64,000 nucleotides of DNA from Symbiodinium natans (lineage: Eukaryota; Sar; Dinophyceae; Suessiales; Symbiodiniaceae): assembly GCA_905221605.1 (NCBI GenBank), contig CAJNDS010002619.1, forward strand, positions 62,001 to 126,000, read 5' to 3'. Positions 29,829 to 40,298 of the stretch are shown here, one piece after another (position 1 is the first letter of the stretch; the number at the start of each line of letters is the position of its first letter). The position numbers and the translations under genes are program-made. The notes beneath the pieces are model-generated. The model saw nothing but the letters and a program-made list of their open reading frames with translations. It had not been told where the DNA came from and did not search any database.

Positions 29829-30592
29829 TCAGGGCTGAGGCTTTCGTGGTTCGCCCTTCTTAAATCCCCCCAACAGTTTCCTCCCAACTGTCCAATCTAC
29901 TCCCCCTTTTAGCTCAGGAGCAGCGATGCCGGTGGCGATACGGCGGTCCACTTCTTCCTGATAAGTTTGCTGGAGGAGGTCAAGGACACGACACTCCTGC
30001 TGTGGGGTGTGCATGGTGTGCCTGGCGCCCCGGGTGTCCAGCCACTCATCACTGTCCCTAGGCTGCCAGCCGAGGTCGAGCAGGTATGCAACGGTAGCCG
30101 CAAGAGGGCCTTTGACCATTTGCCACCTGCTGCTGGCTTCCTCTAGTTTTTGGACAGTAAGGCCCCAGGTTCTTTCCAGCAGGTCTTCCTTTCCGGTCCA
30201 CCTTTTCTTGAGCTGGAACCAGGCTTCAACCTGCTGGACCATCAGCGTGCGACCCGGATCCTGGTACCTGTCACTTGCAGAGGATAGCGCCACCTCTAGG
30301 TTGCCCATTTTCTGTCTACCACACTGCTCAGCCAAGGCGTTCCCGAGCTTGTGTCTCCGGGTGGGCGGCATTCCCTGGGCTTGGTGGCCCCAAGTGAGGA
30401 CGGAGGCCACCCCTCCCCTGAAGAGGCGGACTTTGGCCGGGACACCCGGGACTTGGAGTTGTTTCAGCTTTTTCTGACGATGGCCCGCTTTGTGCCTGCG
30501 GGCTCGTTGCACCTTGACCCGCCTGACCCGACCCAGGGCACAGTGCAGCTTTTGTAGTTCCCTCCTGGCTTCGGCAGTGGTGCACAGGAAGC
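29829..30592 (-). pseudogene. LINE B RT C-terminal part, out of frame
   Basis: This covers the thumb/connection region after RT motif C, matching 13612-14420. It is separated from the N-terminal part by a 20-bp deletion at about 30593. A further loss of about 52 bp occurs near 30544, where LINE A has the KDGDPAICDSMKDLG segment. Confidence 0.8.
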
Positions 30593-32841
30593 CGGAGGTC
30601 ACTACCTTCCAGAAGCCGGCGAAGGGTTTTGTAACCTTCATAGACCGCAAATGCTGCCTGCTCGGGATGTCGCGCTTCGAAATCCGCTCCAATATCATCG
30701 ACCCAGGTGTCCAGGGCGGTGATACTGTGGAGCTGAGCGGCCTCTTGCATTATTGGCTGGAGGTAAACCCTGGCCATCATTGTTGCGAACGGGCACCCTG
30801 CTAAGATGCCCCTCGCAGGGAGGATCCCCTCCGAGAGGAGATCCTCTGCCACGAGATATCGCGTTCCCCGGTAGACTTGCATGACCAGGAGGGCTATAGC
30901 TGGCGGGAAGCCGGTCGCCACTATCCGCTCCTCCAGTTTGGTCCAGTTGACACTGTCATAGAAAGTCTGCAGGTCCAAAAGGACCGCACAGGCATGCTTG
31001 TTAGCCGCGCGGCTAACTTCTCCCCTCAGGAGTCGCTGCATGCCTGTTTCTAGACAGGTATTGCCCGGGGAGGCTTTATCCCATGGGAACTGCTCTGCAG
31101 TTTCTCGCATCCATTTCTTTACAACTTGCGCCCTGCAGAAGCACCAAAGCCGATAGGTGATGGATGTGAGGGTTATAGGCCTTTCTATGTCAGCATTCTT
31201 GGGTAGGAGGGCCACATGGTGCACCTGCCAGTGCTGTGGCGCCACTCCTGTGGCTTCAGCCAGGTTCAGGGCTTGGGTGAGCTGCTCATAGGCCGGCTCA
31301 GGGAGGTTTTTGAGGGCAGCATAGGTGAGCCCATCAAGGCCTCCTGCTTTGTCAGTGACAGTCTTGAGGATGGCCTCCAACACATTTGCTGTTATTTGAA
31401 ACAGCTGGGAGGACTTTGCAGCATCCAGGAGGGTCTGGCTGATCGGGGGGGATGTTTCTACCTCTCCCCAAATGGCGACCCATTGCTTCCTCCTGGCCCC
31501 TGGGCGCTCCTCGCCCGGGAGGTTCTGGAAGGGCCGATCCAGGACTCTCTCACTCTTCCTGAGAGAGCTGTAGAGAGGCCGCATCCCTTTTGCTAATCCC
31601 GATTGGAGCCAGTCTTTGTACTGTGCCTGCTGTTCCTTGGCTCTCTGCATTTGGAGGGCCGCCTCCTTGTGTCTGGCCTCAACACTCAAGGACCTCCACT
31701 GTGGGGCTGTGGTTTCACATTGCCTGTGCAGTTCTGCGAGGAAGGCATCACCTTCAGCAATGTCTGGGCAGGCTGGGAGGGTGCCTAGGTCCGGTAGATA
31801 CTGCTGGGAGGCTGGTACCTCTTCCAGGATTCGCGCAATGCGTGCCCACCAGCCCACTGCAGATCCTTTGGGGGCAGTGGAAGGGCGCTGCAAAACCAAG
31901 GGCCCCCACTGGGCCTGCACACACCACCCTCTGCCAGCCCTCGGAGCTTCGTGGCAGTGCTCCAGGCTGGCCGCCCATGTTGCCAGTTTCCAGGTGCTCT
32001 GGTCCTCTTGGGCACAAGTCCTGTCCATTATGGCAAAATGGGAGGGTTGGACCTCTGGCCATTCCTGGTTTTTGAGGTCTGCTGCGAGTTTCGGGAACTG
32101 GGGAAGCTTCCAGGCTTTCCACTCGCTGGCACCATCCGTGATCTTGAGGTGCAAGGCTGCGTGTGGTTTCCACGGGACTGCCCAGGTAGCAGACAACTCC
32201 GCCAGGGCTTCCAGGCTCCTACTCACTACCCCAAAATCCAGCTCCGCCCCATGGTTGCACGTAGCTTCTCCAGTGGCTACCATTCTCCCCCGCATGACCT
32301 GAATTAGGGCTGTGTCCTGAACTTCAGTCGGGTCCAGGTTCCAGTCCCCCAAGATGACCCAGGGCTCTGGGAGGGTTCGCACGAACGCCACCAGAGAGGA
32401 TAGCACCTCTGCATTTGTGGGGCCATTTAGGCCTTCTGTGTCTCTCAGGTAGAGGGACACAATCGTGTAGTCCCACCGTCTTTGCCTCAGACCTACGGCT
32501 GTGTAGCCCGCCCCTTTGCATTGGTAGGTGGCTTTCTGCCACACACCGCTATTTTTGGGAAAGGCACAAGCAGTGCACCTTGTGCCCTTGTCCGACAGGG
32601 AGGCAGGCTCAGCATAGAGATCCCAGCCTAGGGATTGCAGTGTGGCTCGCCTGCCGTGCAGCATTTCTGGTGTGAGGTGGGTCTCCTGGAGGCACACCAC
32701 CTTTGCTTTAGAGGAGGTTACCCACTCCAATGCCCCGTTGTTAAAACTGGTGACATTGGCACTCATAATGCTGAGATACTGGTCGGGTGAGGGCCTTCTC
32801 ATGGCTGGGCGCTTCTGAGTCGGTGCTCTCGCCATGCACAA
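30593..32841 (-). CDS. LINE B ORF3, endonuclease and RT (truncated by frameshift)
   Basis: The ORF starts ATG at 32841 (MCMARAPTQKRPAMRRP). It carries APE endonuclease motifs as in LINE A (SANVTSF, QETHL, GDWNLDP, LDFGVVS), a linker with helical Gln/Ala runs, then RT through LLDLQTFYDSV, AGCPF and WVDDIG. The true frame ends at the 20-bp deletion about 30593; the open frame runs on to 30328 as nonsense. This copy shows the uninterrupted endonuclease-RT junction (about 31555-31570) that defines the PAT-like insertion site in LINE A. Confidence 0.85.
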
Positions 32842-32919
32842 GGTGGTCTTCGCGGTCCTGCTGGCCCAGCGCCTGCTGCGGTGGCAGGGCCTCCTTTCTT
32901 TTGGGGAGCTCAGAGGCTA

Positions 32920-33570
32920 TCACCTCCTGCGCCTGTTGGATGGCTTTTCCGGTGATATCCTCTCCTTGCACCAACCCCATGGCAGGGAGTCCTCCGCCAT
33001 CTCCTCCTCTTGGGCTTCTATGAAGCTAAGGAGGGTGGCCTCCTTCGCCTGGAAGGGGCTCTCGTGGTCTTCCAGGAGGCTGACCACCTCCTGCCAGGTC
33101 ATCTCCGAACCCAGCTCCTCTGGGCTGCAGAGGGAAGGTTTCACCTTCTGGACTTCCTCATGCCTTTGTGATGGGGGGGAGTCTGGTGGAACCAGAGGGT
33201 TCCCATCAGGGTTCACCTCCCACAGTGGCTTCATTTGTTCGTCGTCTGCTGGTGCCTCATCATCCGTAAGGTCCAGCTTGAAAAACTTTGGCCCTGTGAT
33301 CGGAACGCTTTCTGGCGACTCCTGTCCAGGCCGACAAAAGTGGCTGGGCTTCTGCCAGCCGTGCTCACAACCACTGCTATCTGCAGTAAGTTGTTTCCCC
33401 AAGGCCTCCCTCAATCTTTTCCCATGTAGATTGATGTGAGCACCTCGCTTGTAGTATTCAGCACACGCAACCAGGAACTGCTGGGCAGTTCTCAGCATGT
33501 GTTCCAGCCCTGAGCTGGGGTCGCACATTGGCTCTGTGGGGCCCTTGCTTTGGGGCTCCAGGCCCCACAC
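32920..33570 (-). pseudogene. LINE B ORF2, truncated
   Basis: This matches 21291-22151, but the ATG equivalent is GTG, and a deletion near 32968 (LINE A bases around 21528-21550 absent) shifts the frame to an early stop. It lies in the same frame as ORF1, after TAG GGA CTC GGC. Confidence 0.65.
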
Positions 33571-33579
33571 GCCGAGTCC

Positions 33580-34491
33580 CTAGGCCACCGGGCCCAGCCC
33601 CGGCGGGGCATTGGCATTGCCGGGAGGCATCCCCTCCTGGGTGTGCTCCTCAAAACCTGAAGGGGTGGGGCCCTCCTGTGTGCGACGCCTCTTTGCTTCT
33701 CGCTCCGCTTTAATCTCATGGAGTTTCTTCTCTTGCTCCTCGTTGAGGCTTACCCCCAATTCATGGAGGATGCTGTCGACCTCCATGTCCGCAGCGGATT
33801 CGCAGAAGACTTTCTCTTTGAGTAGGCCTGAGCTTGCCTCTACTGCCTTCTGTGCCTTCTCAGCTTGCTCATTCAGCACGATCATTTCTTGTAGAAGCTG
33901 CCTTAATGACCCCTTCGCCATGTCGATGCGCTTCTGCAGGTCAATCTTTTGATCCGCAATGTGCTTGAGCTTGCCCGTTGCGCTTTGCCAGCTCTGGCTG
34001 GCCTGGCTTGCAGCTTGGGAGGGCGTAACCTCCTGGCTGGCCTTGAGGCCTTTCAGGTAGGCTTTAACCTCCTCCGGCAGGGCGGCTTCATGCTTCTGGC
34101 ACAGATCTGTGAGGTCGTCCACCTCCTCCTTGACCTGTGCCTTGGGTGGTTTGTACCCTGCCTCCTGGAGGTTCTTTTGCACCTCTGTAGGCACATTGTC
34201 CCATGCCACTCCAAGGGCTTGCAGGACCTTGTTCGGCAGTGGGGTCTTCGGAGTCTTGGGCTTCTTTGGCGGCTGCCAGTAAGCAGCCTCAGCCACTGTG
34301 GGCCATTGTGGCTTCCACTGGCTCCAGGTCTGTCTCACCTTGCGAATGCTGTTTGCCCAGGGCGTTCTGCATTTCTTGCAGAGCATGTGCGGCTGAGCCT
34401 TGTCCGCCCAAATCCATCCTGTGCAGCTTTTGCCACTGCAACAGATGTACTCGCGGGGGGCCATGGCTAAGAGGAAGGCACCTCTGGGCAA
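33580..34491 (-). CDS. LINE B ORF1 (303 aa), zinc-binding and coiled coil
   Basis: The N terminus carries cysteines spaced CC(3)GKSC...CKKC (residues about 17-42), a possible zinc site. Next is a basic Pro/Lys segment (PPKKPKTPKTPLPNK), a long predicted helical region (LRQLLQEMIVLNEQAEKAQK) and a Gly/Pro/Asn-rich end. The layout fits an RNA-binding ORF1 of a LINE rather than a CCHC-type Gag. It is intact here and serves as the reference for LINE A. The TAG stop is followed in frame by ORF2. Confidence 0.75.
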   Translation of the reverse strand: MPRGAFLLAMAPREYICCSGKSCTGWIWADKAQPHMLCKKCRTPWANSIRKVRQTWSQWKPQWPTVAEAAYWQPPKKPKTPKTPLPNKVLQALGVAWDNVPTEVQKNLQEAGYKPPKAQVKEEVDDLTDLCQKHEAALPEEVKAYLKGLKASQEVTPSQAASQASQSWQSATGKLKHIADQKIDLQKRIDMAKGSLRQLLQEMIVLNEQAEKAQKAVEASSGLLKEKVFCESAADMEVDSILHELGVSLNEEQEKKLHEIKAEREAKRRRTQEGPTPSGFEEHTQEGMPPGNANAPPGLGPVA

Positions 34492-34568
34492 ACTGTCCTA
34501 GGCTGGCTACCAGGCTAGGAAGGCTGAGACCTCCGAAACTTTCCTCAGGCTACTCCTTGGGCCGAAAA

Positions 34569-34577
34569 CTTGAGCCA
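34569..34577 (-). promoter_or_regulatory. spliced-leader remnant at LINE B 5' end
   Basis: TGGCTCAAG on the minus strand (TTGGCTCAAG if the shared T is counted), then TTTTCGGCCC as in LINE A. It is the outermost LINE sequence before the minisatellite. Confidence 0.65.
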
Positions 34578-34795
34578 ACCCAGGTTCAACCCAGGTTCAA
34601 CCCGGGTTCAACCTGAGTTGAACTTGGATTCAACAAACCTGGTTTAACCCAGGTTTAAACCCAGGTTCAGAGAACCCTAGAACAACTCACACCCTTCAAT
34701 TAGTTCGAACCCAAGTTGAACCCAGGTTCGAACTCCATTTTAAAAGGAAAAGAGTTCCAACCTGGGTTGAACCCAGGTTCGAACCCCCCCCCCCA
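34578..34795. repeat. GGTTCAACCCA minisatellite
   Basis: Imperfect units of 11-12 bases (ACCCAGGTTCA, AACCTGAGTTG, AACCCAGGTTTA, AACCCAGGTTCG), ending in a C-run. The GGTTCAA/GGTTCGAA core resembles a Pol III B box. This array is the 5' flank of LINE B. Confidence 0.8.
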
Positions 34796-35285
34796 GACCT
34801 TAGTAAGTGCTCTTCAGTTGCATTGCTTCGATTCGATGTAACGGATGGACACATGCTTGGAGGAGAATGGGCCCCCCCCCTTTGGGCAAAGGGGGGCTTA
34901 AGCCCCCCTTTAAGCCCCCCTTTAAGCCCCCCTTTAAGCCCCCCTTAAGCCCCCCTTCAAAGGGGTCCCTGCAAAGGGGGTCCCTTCGGGGGGGGGGGAA
35001 AGGGTCAAAGCCCTTAAGCCCCCTTTTAGCCCCCCCTTAAGCCCCCCCTTAAGCCCCCCCTTAAGCCCCCCCTTTAAGCCCCCCCTTAAGCCCCCCCCCT
35101 TAAAAAAGCCCCCCCTTTAAGCCCCCCTTTAAGCCCCCCTTTAAGCCCCCCTTTAACCCCCCTTTAAAGCCCCCTTAGAGCCCCCCTTTAAGGCCCCCCC
35201 TTTTAAGGGGCTTAAAGCCCCCTCTTTAAGCCCCTCTTTTAAAGCCCCCTTAAAGCCCCCCCTAAAGCCCCCCCCTGAAATCCCC
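34796..35285. repeat. C-rich satellite, TTTAAGCCCCCC units
   Basis: After a short unique stretch (34796-34870) comes a dense array of TTTAAGCCCCC / TTAAGCCCCCC units with varying C-run length. Strong strand asymmetry (C on plus). No gene. Confidence 0.85.
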
Positions 35286-35745
35286 CCCTCTGTGGAGGGT
35301 TTAGGCAGCAGTTTAAGAGGCCTAATACTTGCTGGGCCTTTGGGCAGCAATTTAAGAGGCGTAATACTTGCTGGGCCTTCTGCGGAGGGTTTAGGTGGCA
35401 GTTTAAGAGGCCTAATACTTGCTGGGCCTTTTTTGGAGGGTTTGGTTAAAAGGCGTAATACTTGCTGGGCCTTCTGCGGAGGGTTTCGGCAGCAGTTTCA
35501 GAGGCCTGATACTTGCTGGGCCTTTTGTGGAGGGCTTGGGCAGCAGCTTAATAAAAGGCGTAATACTTGCTGGGAGGATTTAGGCAGCAGTTGTAAGAGG
35601 CCGAATACTTGCTGGGCCTTTTGTGGAGGGTTCGGGCAGCAGTTTAAGACGTCTAAAAGGCTTAATACCTGCTGGGCCTTCGGTGGAGGATTTAGGCAGC
35701 AGTTTAAGAGGCCTAATGCGAGCATCGTGTTCAACCCCCCCGCTT
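35286..35745. repeat. variable tandem repeat, TTTAAGAGGCCTAATACTTGCTGGG units
   Basis: About eight imperfect units of roughly 40-60 bp, each with TTTAGGCAGCAGTTTAAGAGG and TAATACTTGCTGGGCC parts; some units lack the first part. Plus-strand open frames here are repeat translation. Confidence 0.8.
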
Positions 35746-36115
35746 GTTTAAGCCGGGCAAGCTCGAGGCCTAGTGCGAGCATCGTGTTTGCAAATGGGGA
35801 GGGGCTGCGCCCCCCTAACCCCCCCGCTTGTTTAAGCCGGGGAAACTCGCGTGGAAGCATATGAATCATGTCCAAAACAAAACAAAACAAAACAAAACAA
35901 AACAAAACAAAACATAGGGTTCTCGGCTTAGCCCCGCGCCACGTCACTGCTATGCAAATGGGGGGGGCTGCGCCCCCCCCAACCCCCCCGCTTTTTTCTG
36001 CCGGGCAAGCTCGCGTGGAAGCATATGAATCATCTCTGAAACAAAACATGGGGTTCTCGGCTTGCCCCGCGCCACGTCACTGCTATGAACTCTTGCTCCT
36101 TGAAACTCGAGTAAT
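35746..36115. repeat. duplicated GC-rich block around an AAAAC microsatellite
   Basis: Two to three copies of a block with GCAAATGGGG, CTGCGCCCCCC, CCGGGCAAGCTCG and GTGGAAGCATATGAATCAT. A run of about eight AAAAC units lies at about 35873-35914, between copies. No gene. Confidence 0.75.
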
Positions 36116-36650
36116 GAACACAAAAAACAAAAGAAGAAGCGAGCGGGGTAGAATTACCCTTAAGCCCCTTTAAAAAGAGTCTCACTTCTCTGGCTTCGAA
36201 GAATGAAACCCAAAAAACAAAACAAGATTCGAGGGGGGTGGAATTTAGAATACATTCCCTTCTTTCTTTTCGTAAAGGGAAATGAATGTTTAGAGTCTCA
36301 CTTCTCTGGTTTCGAAGAATGAAATCCAAAAACAAACACAAAATGTATAACAAGATTCGAGGGGGGTGGAATTTAGAATACATTCCCTTCTTTCGCTTCG
36401 TAAAGGGCAATGTATGTTTAGAGTCTCACTTCTCTGGTTTCGAATAATGAAATCCCAAAAAAACACAAAAATTTCACAAGATTCGAGGGGGGTGGAATTT
36501 AGAATAAATTCCTTTCTCTCTCTTTTCAAATGGAAGTTAGAGTCTCACTTCTTTAGTCTCGAAGAACGATCCAAAAAACAAAACAAGATTCGAGGGGGGT
36601 GGAATTTAGAATAAATCCTTTCTCTCTCATCTTCAAGATAAAGTAATGTT
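36116..36650. repeat. 120-bp tandem repeat, four to five units
   Basis: Units begin GAGTCTCACTTCTCTGG (36176, 36293, 36420, 36540) and contain AAGATTCGAGGGGGGTGGAATT. Spacing is about 117-127 bp. Minus-strand open frames within it are repeat artefacts. Confidence 0.85.
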
Positions 36651-37075
36651 TCGAGTCGCCCTTAAGCCCCCCTTTTTTCAGCCCCCTAAAGCCTCCCCCT
36701 TAAACCTCTCTAGCCCCCGTTTAAGCCCCCCTTTAAGCCCCAGCCCTTTACCTTTAAGCCCCCTTCAAAGCCCCCTTGAAGCCCCCCTTTAAAGCCCCCT
36801 TTAAGCCCCCCTTTAAGCCCCCCTTTAAGTCCCCCTTGAAGCCCCCCTTAAAGCCCCCCTTTAAGCCCCCCCTTAAGCCCCCCTTAAGCCTCCCCTTAAG
36901 CCCCCCCTTAAGCCCCCCTTAAGCCCCCCCTTAAGCCCCCCCTTTAAGCCCCCTTTAAGCCCCCCTTTAAAGCCCCTTCAAAGGGTCTTCTTTCCAAAGC
37001 CCCCCCCTTTGCCCCCGCTTAAGCCCCCCCCTTAAGCCCCCCCTTTAGCCCCCCCTTAAGCCACCCTTTGAGCAA
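36651..37075. repeat. C-rich satellite, second block
   Basis: This is the same TTTAAGCCCCC unit as 34870-35285. The two blocks bracket the other satellites. Confidence 0.85.
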
Positions 37076-37480
37076 AGTTGATGGGCCCATCAAGGCTTGG
37101 AGGCGCAATCCTACAGATTTGCCGGGACAAGCGCGCTGTATCTACAGCCAACAATGTTATTGCGTTTAGTAATGTTACAGGTTCTTATTGCGCAGAGCAT
37201 GGAAAAACATGCCCAATGCAGACAGTTATATTGGCTTTCCAAAAAGTAATTGAGCTTGATGCCTCTTCGGAAAAAGTCCTAGTGCTACCGGCGCTGCTGA
37301 ATTGCGCAATTAAGGCAAGGTTCAAAACAGCTAACTTTGTCTGCCTTTTGACGCTTCTCCCTTTCTCTTCTGTTCTTAGTGGAGTGACTTGGTTTTTTTT
37401 GCTCATGGCAGAATGGGGCGCAAAGCACTTTCACTATGTCTGTTGCCTCCAAGAAAAAAAATTGCGCAATTTTTTTTTTT
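37076..37480. other. AT-richer unique stretch, no gene recognised
   Basis: Several palindromic TTGCGCAA/GCGCAAT motifs recur (37157, 37188, 37302, 37463), and the stretch ends in a T-run at 37471-37480. A plus-strand ORF of 143 codons has no recognisable motif and runs through the T-runs; I do not support it as a gene. Confidence 0.4.
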
Positions 37481-37908
37481 GGACTGACGCCTCTTTACTA
37501 CATCAGTAGCACAGTAGGCCGGTCTTGTTGGGCTCGACGTAAAGGGTGAAACAAAGTCAGCGCACACAATCCGCCAGACACACCAAGCAACCACCAAGCA
37601 AACAAACACCAAAGAAACAAAGCGAGCAATCGCGCTGAACTACTAGATACCCCACGGACTCAGTACTCGAAGTCGTCAATGAAGTCCCGGTTCACAAGGA
37701 AGCACAGAGCTTGTGGGGGAATCGCAAATTGCGACATTGCCAGATTCTCAAAACCACCATCATGTAGCCACTGGTGCGACAGCGGTTATTCAAACCGAGG
37801 TCATCAGAAGAGGTTCGGATCACGTACTCGTTGTCAATGACAGACAACCGACACTCAATGGCGAAAGGATGTTGCAAGTCAGACTCCCTAGGGGGGATGA
37901 GAGATGTG

Positions 37909-38260
37909 CATATGCCCCATGGTGGTCAGCCAGTGGGGACTTAACAGCAAGAACAATCAAGGCAAGACCGGCCCAGGGCACTCCACGGTGGTCAGCCAGT
38001 GGAGTAGCTCCGAGCTCTGGGTGCTCCATTCACCTTGGCGTACAAGTGCCCACCCAGAGAGGTGTCCGCGCCCGGCACAGGGGGCATATGCCCCATGGAG
38101 GTCAGCCAGTGGGGACTTGACAGCAAGAACAATCAAAGCAGGACCGGCCCAGGGCACTCCATGGTGGTCAGCCAGTGGAGTAGCTCCGAGCACAGGGTTC
38201 TCCAGTCAACCTGGCGTACAAGTGCCCACCCAGAGAGGTGCCCGCGCACGGCCAGAGGGG
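37909..38260. repeat. 176-bp tandem repeat, two units
   Basis: CATATGCCCCAT starts at 37909 and again at 38085. Each unit contains two copies of GGTCAGCCAGTGG. The counterpart in the second 1.69-kb unit (39599-39780) has one copy only. Confidence 0.75.
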
Positions 38261-38336
38261 GGGCGAGAGTAGCTGCAGCTACCGATTCCACGGGGAGAGT
38301 CCACAGCGAGTTACCAAACCCTTAACGCCACAGGGT

Positions 38337-38745
38337 TTATAATAACAACGAGGAACCTCCCAGTCCAGGCATCTCACACAAGGCCACGCAACCTTGGCGC
38401 TGGCCTGCGCATCGGCACGCATCAGGTCCCTCCAAACCCAAACCCGCGAGGTACGTCGGTAAGGAGATGGGAGGGCTCACATCACATTGGTGCCGAAGTG
38501 CAAGGATCTCCATGGTATTGCTACTTTGGTCCAATCAGAGCCTTCAGGTAACATCCACGCGGGCGGGGAGCCCACTTGCCCTGCCGCAGGCCAAGCTCAG
38601 ACGAGGGTGACCCTCTAGAGTCTCAAGAGGGCCAGGTTGTTCTACAAGTGGGGAATGGCTCCCTGCCAAGTCAGCGGGTGCATAATCTCCACGTAGAAGT
38701 GTCCACAGCCAGCGCGCCGAACTGCTAGGTCACCCTGTGCACTCA
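38337..38745 (-). pseudogene. decayed alpha/beta-hydrolase-like copy (unit 1)
   Basis: Minus-strand fragments in shifting frames match the gene at 60344-61213. CGHFYVE precedes PPAWM-equivalent sequence, then a segment ending NTMEILALRHQCDVSPPISL corresponds to YTMEILPLLLAVQRDASPRISL, followed by PTYLAGLGLEG for PTYLMGLGSGG. Frames are broken between the pieces. Confidence 0.6.
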
Positions 38746-39832
38746 GTACTCGAAATCGTCGAAGAGGCCGGGAGCACACATGTAGCACCGAGTGCGCAGG
38801 TGCGTCGCAAAATGCGACGTTGCCAGATTCACAAAACCACCATCATGCAGCCACCGATGCGAATACATTCAGCACCAGCCAAGGCCGTTCACGAGAAGGT
38901 TCACAAGTCCGCCATCACAGGTGGGGCATAGTCGTGCCTTGGCACGGGACGTTGCAGGTGTCAACCTTCTTGATCCGAAGTATAAAGTTGCCCCATGGTG
39001 GTCAGCCAGTGGGGACTTAACGGCAAGAACAAAGGGTAGGACCAGCCCAGAGCACTCCATGGTGGTCAGCCAGTGGAGCCTCTCCGAGCACAAGGCGCAA
39101 CGTTCTGTTGACTCACAAGAGTCTCGTCCGACGGCCAAAGCAGGCATGACTGCTTCTTGTTTTGTTTTTTGGACTGGCGCCTCTTTACTACATCAGTAGC
39201 ACAGTAGGCCGGTCTTGTTGGGCTCGACGTAAAGGGTGAAACAAAGTCAGCGCTCACAACCGCAAGACACAACAAGCAACCACCAAGCAAACAAACACCG
39301 AAGAAACAAAGCGAGCAATCGCGCTGAACTACTAGATACCCCACGGACTCAGTACTCGAGGTCGTCAATGAAGTCCCGGTTCACAAGGAAGCACAGAGCT
39401 TGTGGGGGAGTCGCAAATTGCGACGTTGCCAGATTCTCAAAACCACCATCATGTAGCCACTGGTGCGACAGCGGTTATTCAAACCGAGGTCATCAGAAGA
39501 GGTTCGGATCACGTACTCGTTGTCAAGGACAGACAACCGACACTCAATGGCGAAAGGATGTTGCAAGTCAGACTCCCTAGGGGGGATGAGAGATGTGCAT
39601 ATGCCCCATGGTGGTCAGCCAGTAGGGACTTAACAGCGAGAACAATCAAGCAAGACCGGCCCAGGGCACTCCATGGTGGTCAGCCAGTGGAGTAGCTCCG
39701 AGCACAGGGTTTTCCGTCAACCTGGCGTACAAGTGCCCACCCAGAAAGGTGCTCGCGCACGGCCAGAGGGGGGGCGAGAGTAGCTGCAGCTACCGATTCC
39801 ACGGGGAGAGTCCACAGCGAGTCATCAAACCC

Positions 39833-40298
39833 TTAACGCCACAGGGTTGATAATGACAACGAGGAACCTCCCAGTCCAGGCATCTCACACAGGGCCACGC
39901 CACCTTGGCGCTGGCCTGCGCATCGGCACGCATCAGGTCCCTCCAAACCCAAACCCGCGAGGTACGTCGGTAAGGAGATGGGAGGGATCACATCACATTG
40001 GTGCCGAGGTGCAAGGATCTCCACGGTATTGCTACTTTGGTCCAATCAGAGCCTTCAGGTAACATCCACGCGGGCGGGGAGCCCACTTGCCCTGCCGCAG
40101 GCCAAGCTCAGACGAGGGTGACCCTCCAGAGTCACAAGAGGGCCAGGTTGTTCTAAAGTGGAGAATGGCTCCCTGCCAAGTCAGCGGGTGCATAACCTCC
40201 ACGTAGAAGTGTCCACAGCCAGCGCGCCGAACTGCTAGGTCACCCTGTGCACTCAGTACTCGAAATCGTCGAAGAGGCCGGGAGCACACATATAGCAC
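39833..40298 (-). pseudogene. decayed alpha/beta-hydrolase-like copy (unit 2)
   Basis: GCGHFYVEVMHPLTWQGA (40298-40032 frame) and PPISLPTYLAGLGLEG (40045-39833 frame) match GCGHFYVENMHPLPWQGA and SPRISLPTYLMGLGSGG of the intact relative. It is a duplicate of the unit 1 copy within the 1.69-kb repeat. Confidence 0.65.

Larger units (their letters stand above)
26538..34577 (-). mobile_element. LINE B (non-LTR retrotransposon), full length, inactivated
   Basis: Both termini are present: A-tail at 26538-26545 and spliced-leader remnant at 34569-34577. The flanks AACCCAGGTTCAA (26525-26537 and 34577-34589) match and could be the target duplication, though they are also minisatellite units. It has the same plan as LINE A without the PAT-like insertion or the 2-kb duplication. 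Inactivation is by several short deletions in ORF2, RT, RNase H and the tail. Confidence 0.88.

Noticed and set aside
34807-35350. Open frames with PPFKPPFKPP or GGFKGALKEG repeats
   Set aside because: Translation of the C-rich satellite.
35873-36650. CRISPR-like regularly spaced repeats
   Set aside because: Repeat and intervening sequence are both repeated, the genome looks eukaryotic and no cas genes are present.
36151-37075. Telomere-like repeat
   Set aside because: The TTTAAGCCCCC unit does not match TTTAGGG or its complement, and C-run length varies.
37078-37509. Plus-strand ORF of 143 codons
   Set aside because: No motif, runs through T- and A-runs, and opposite to every supported gene.
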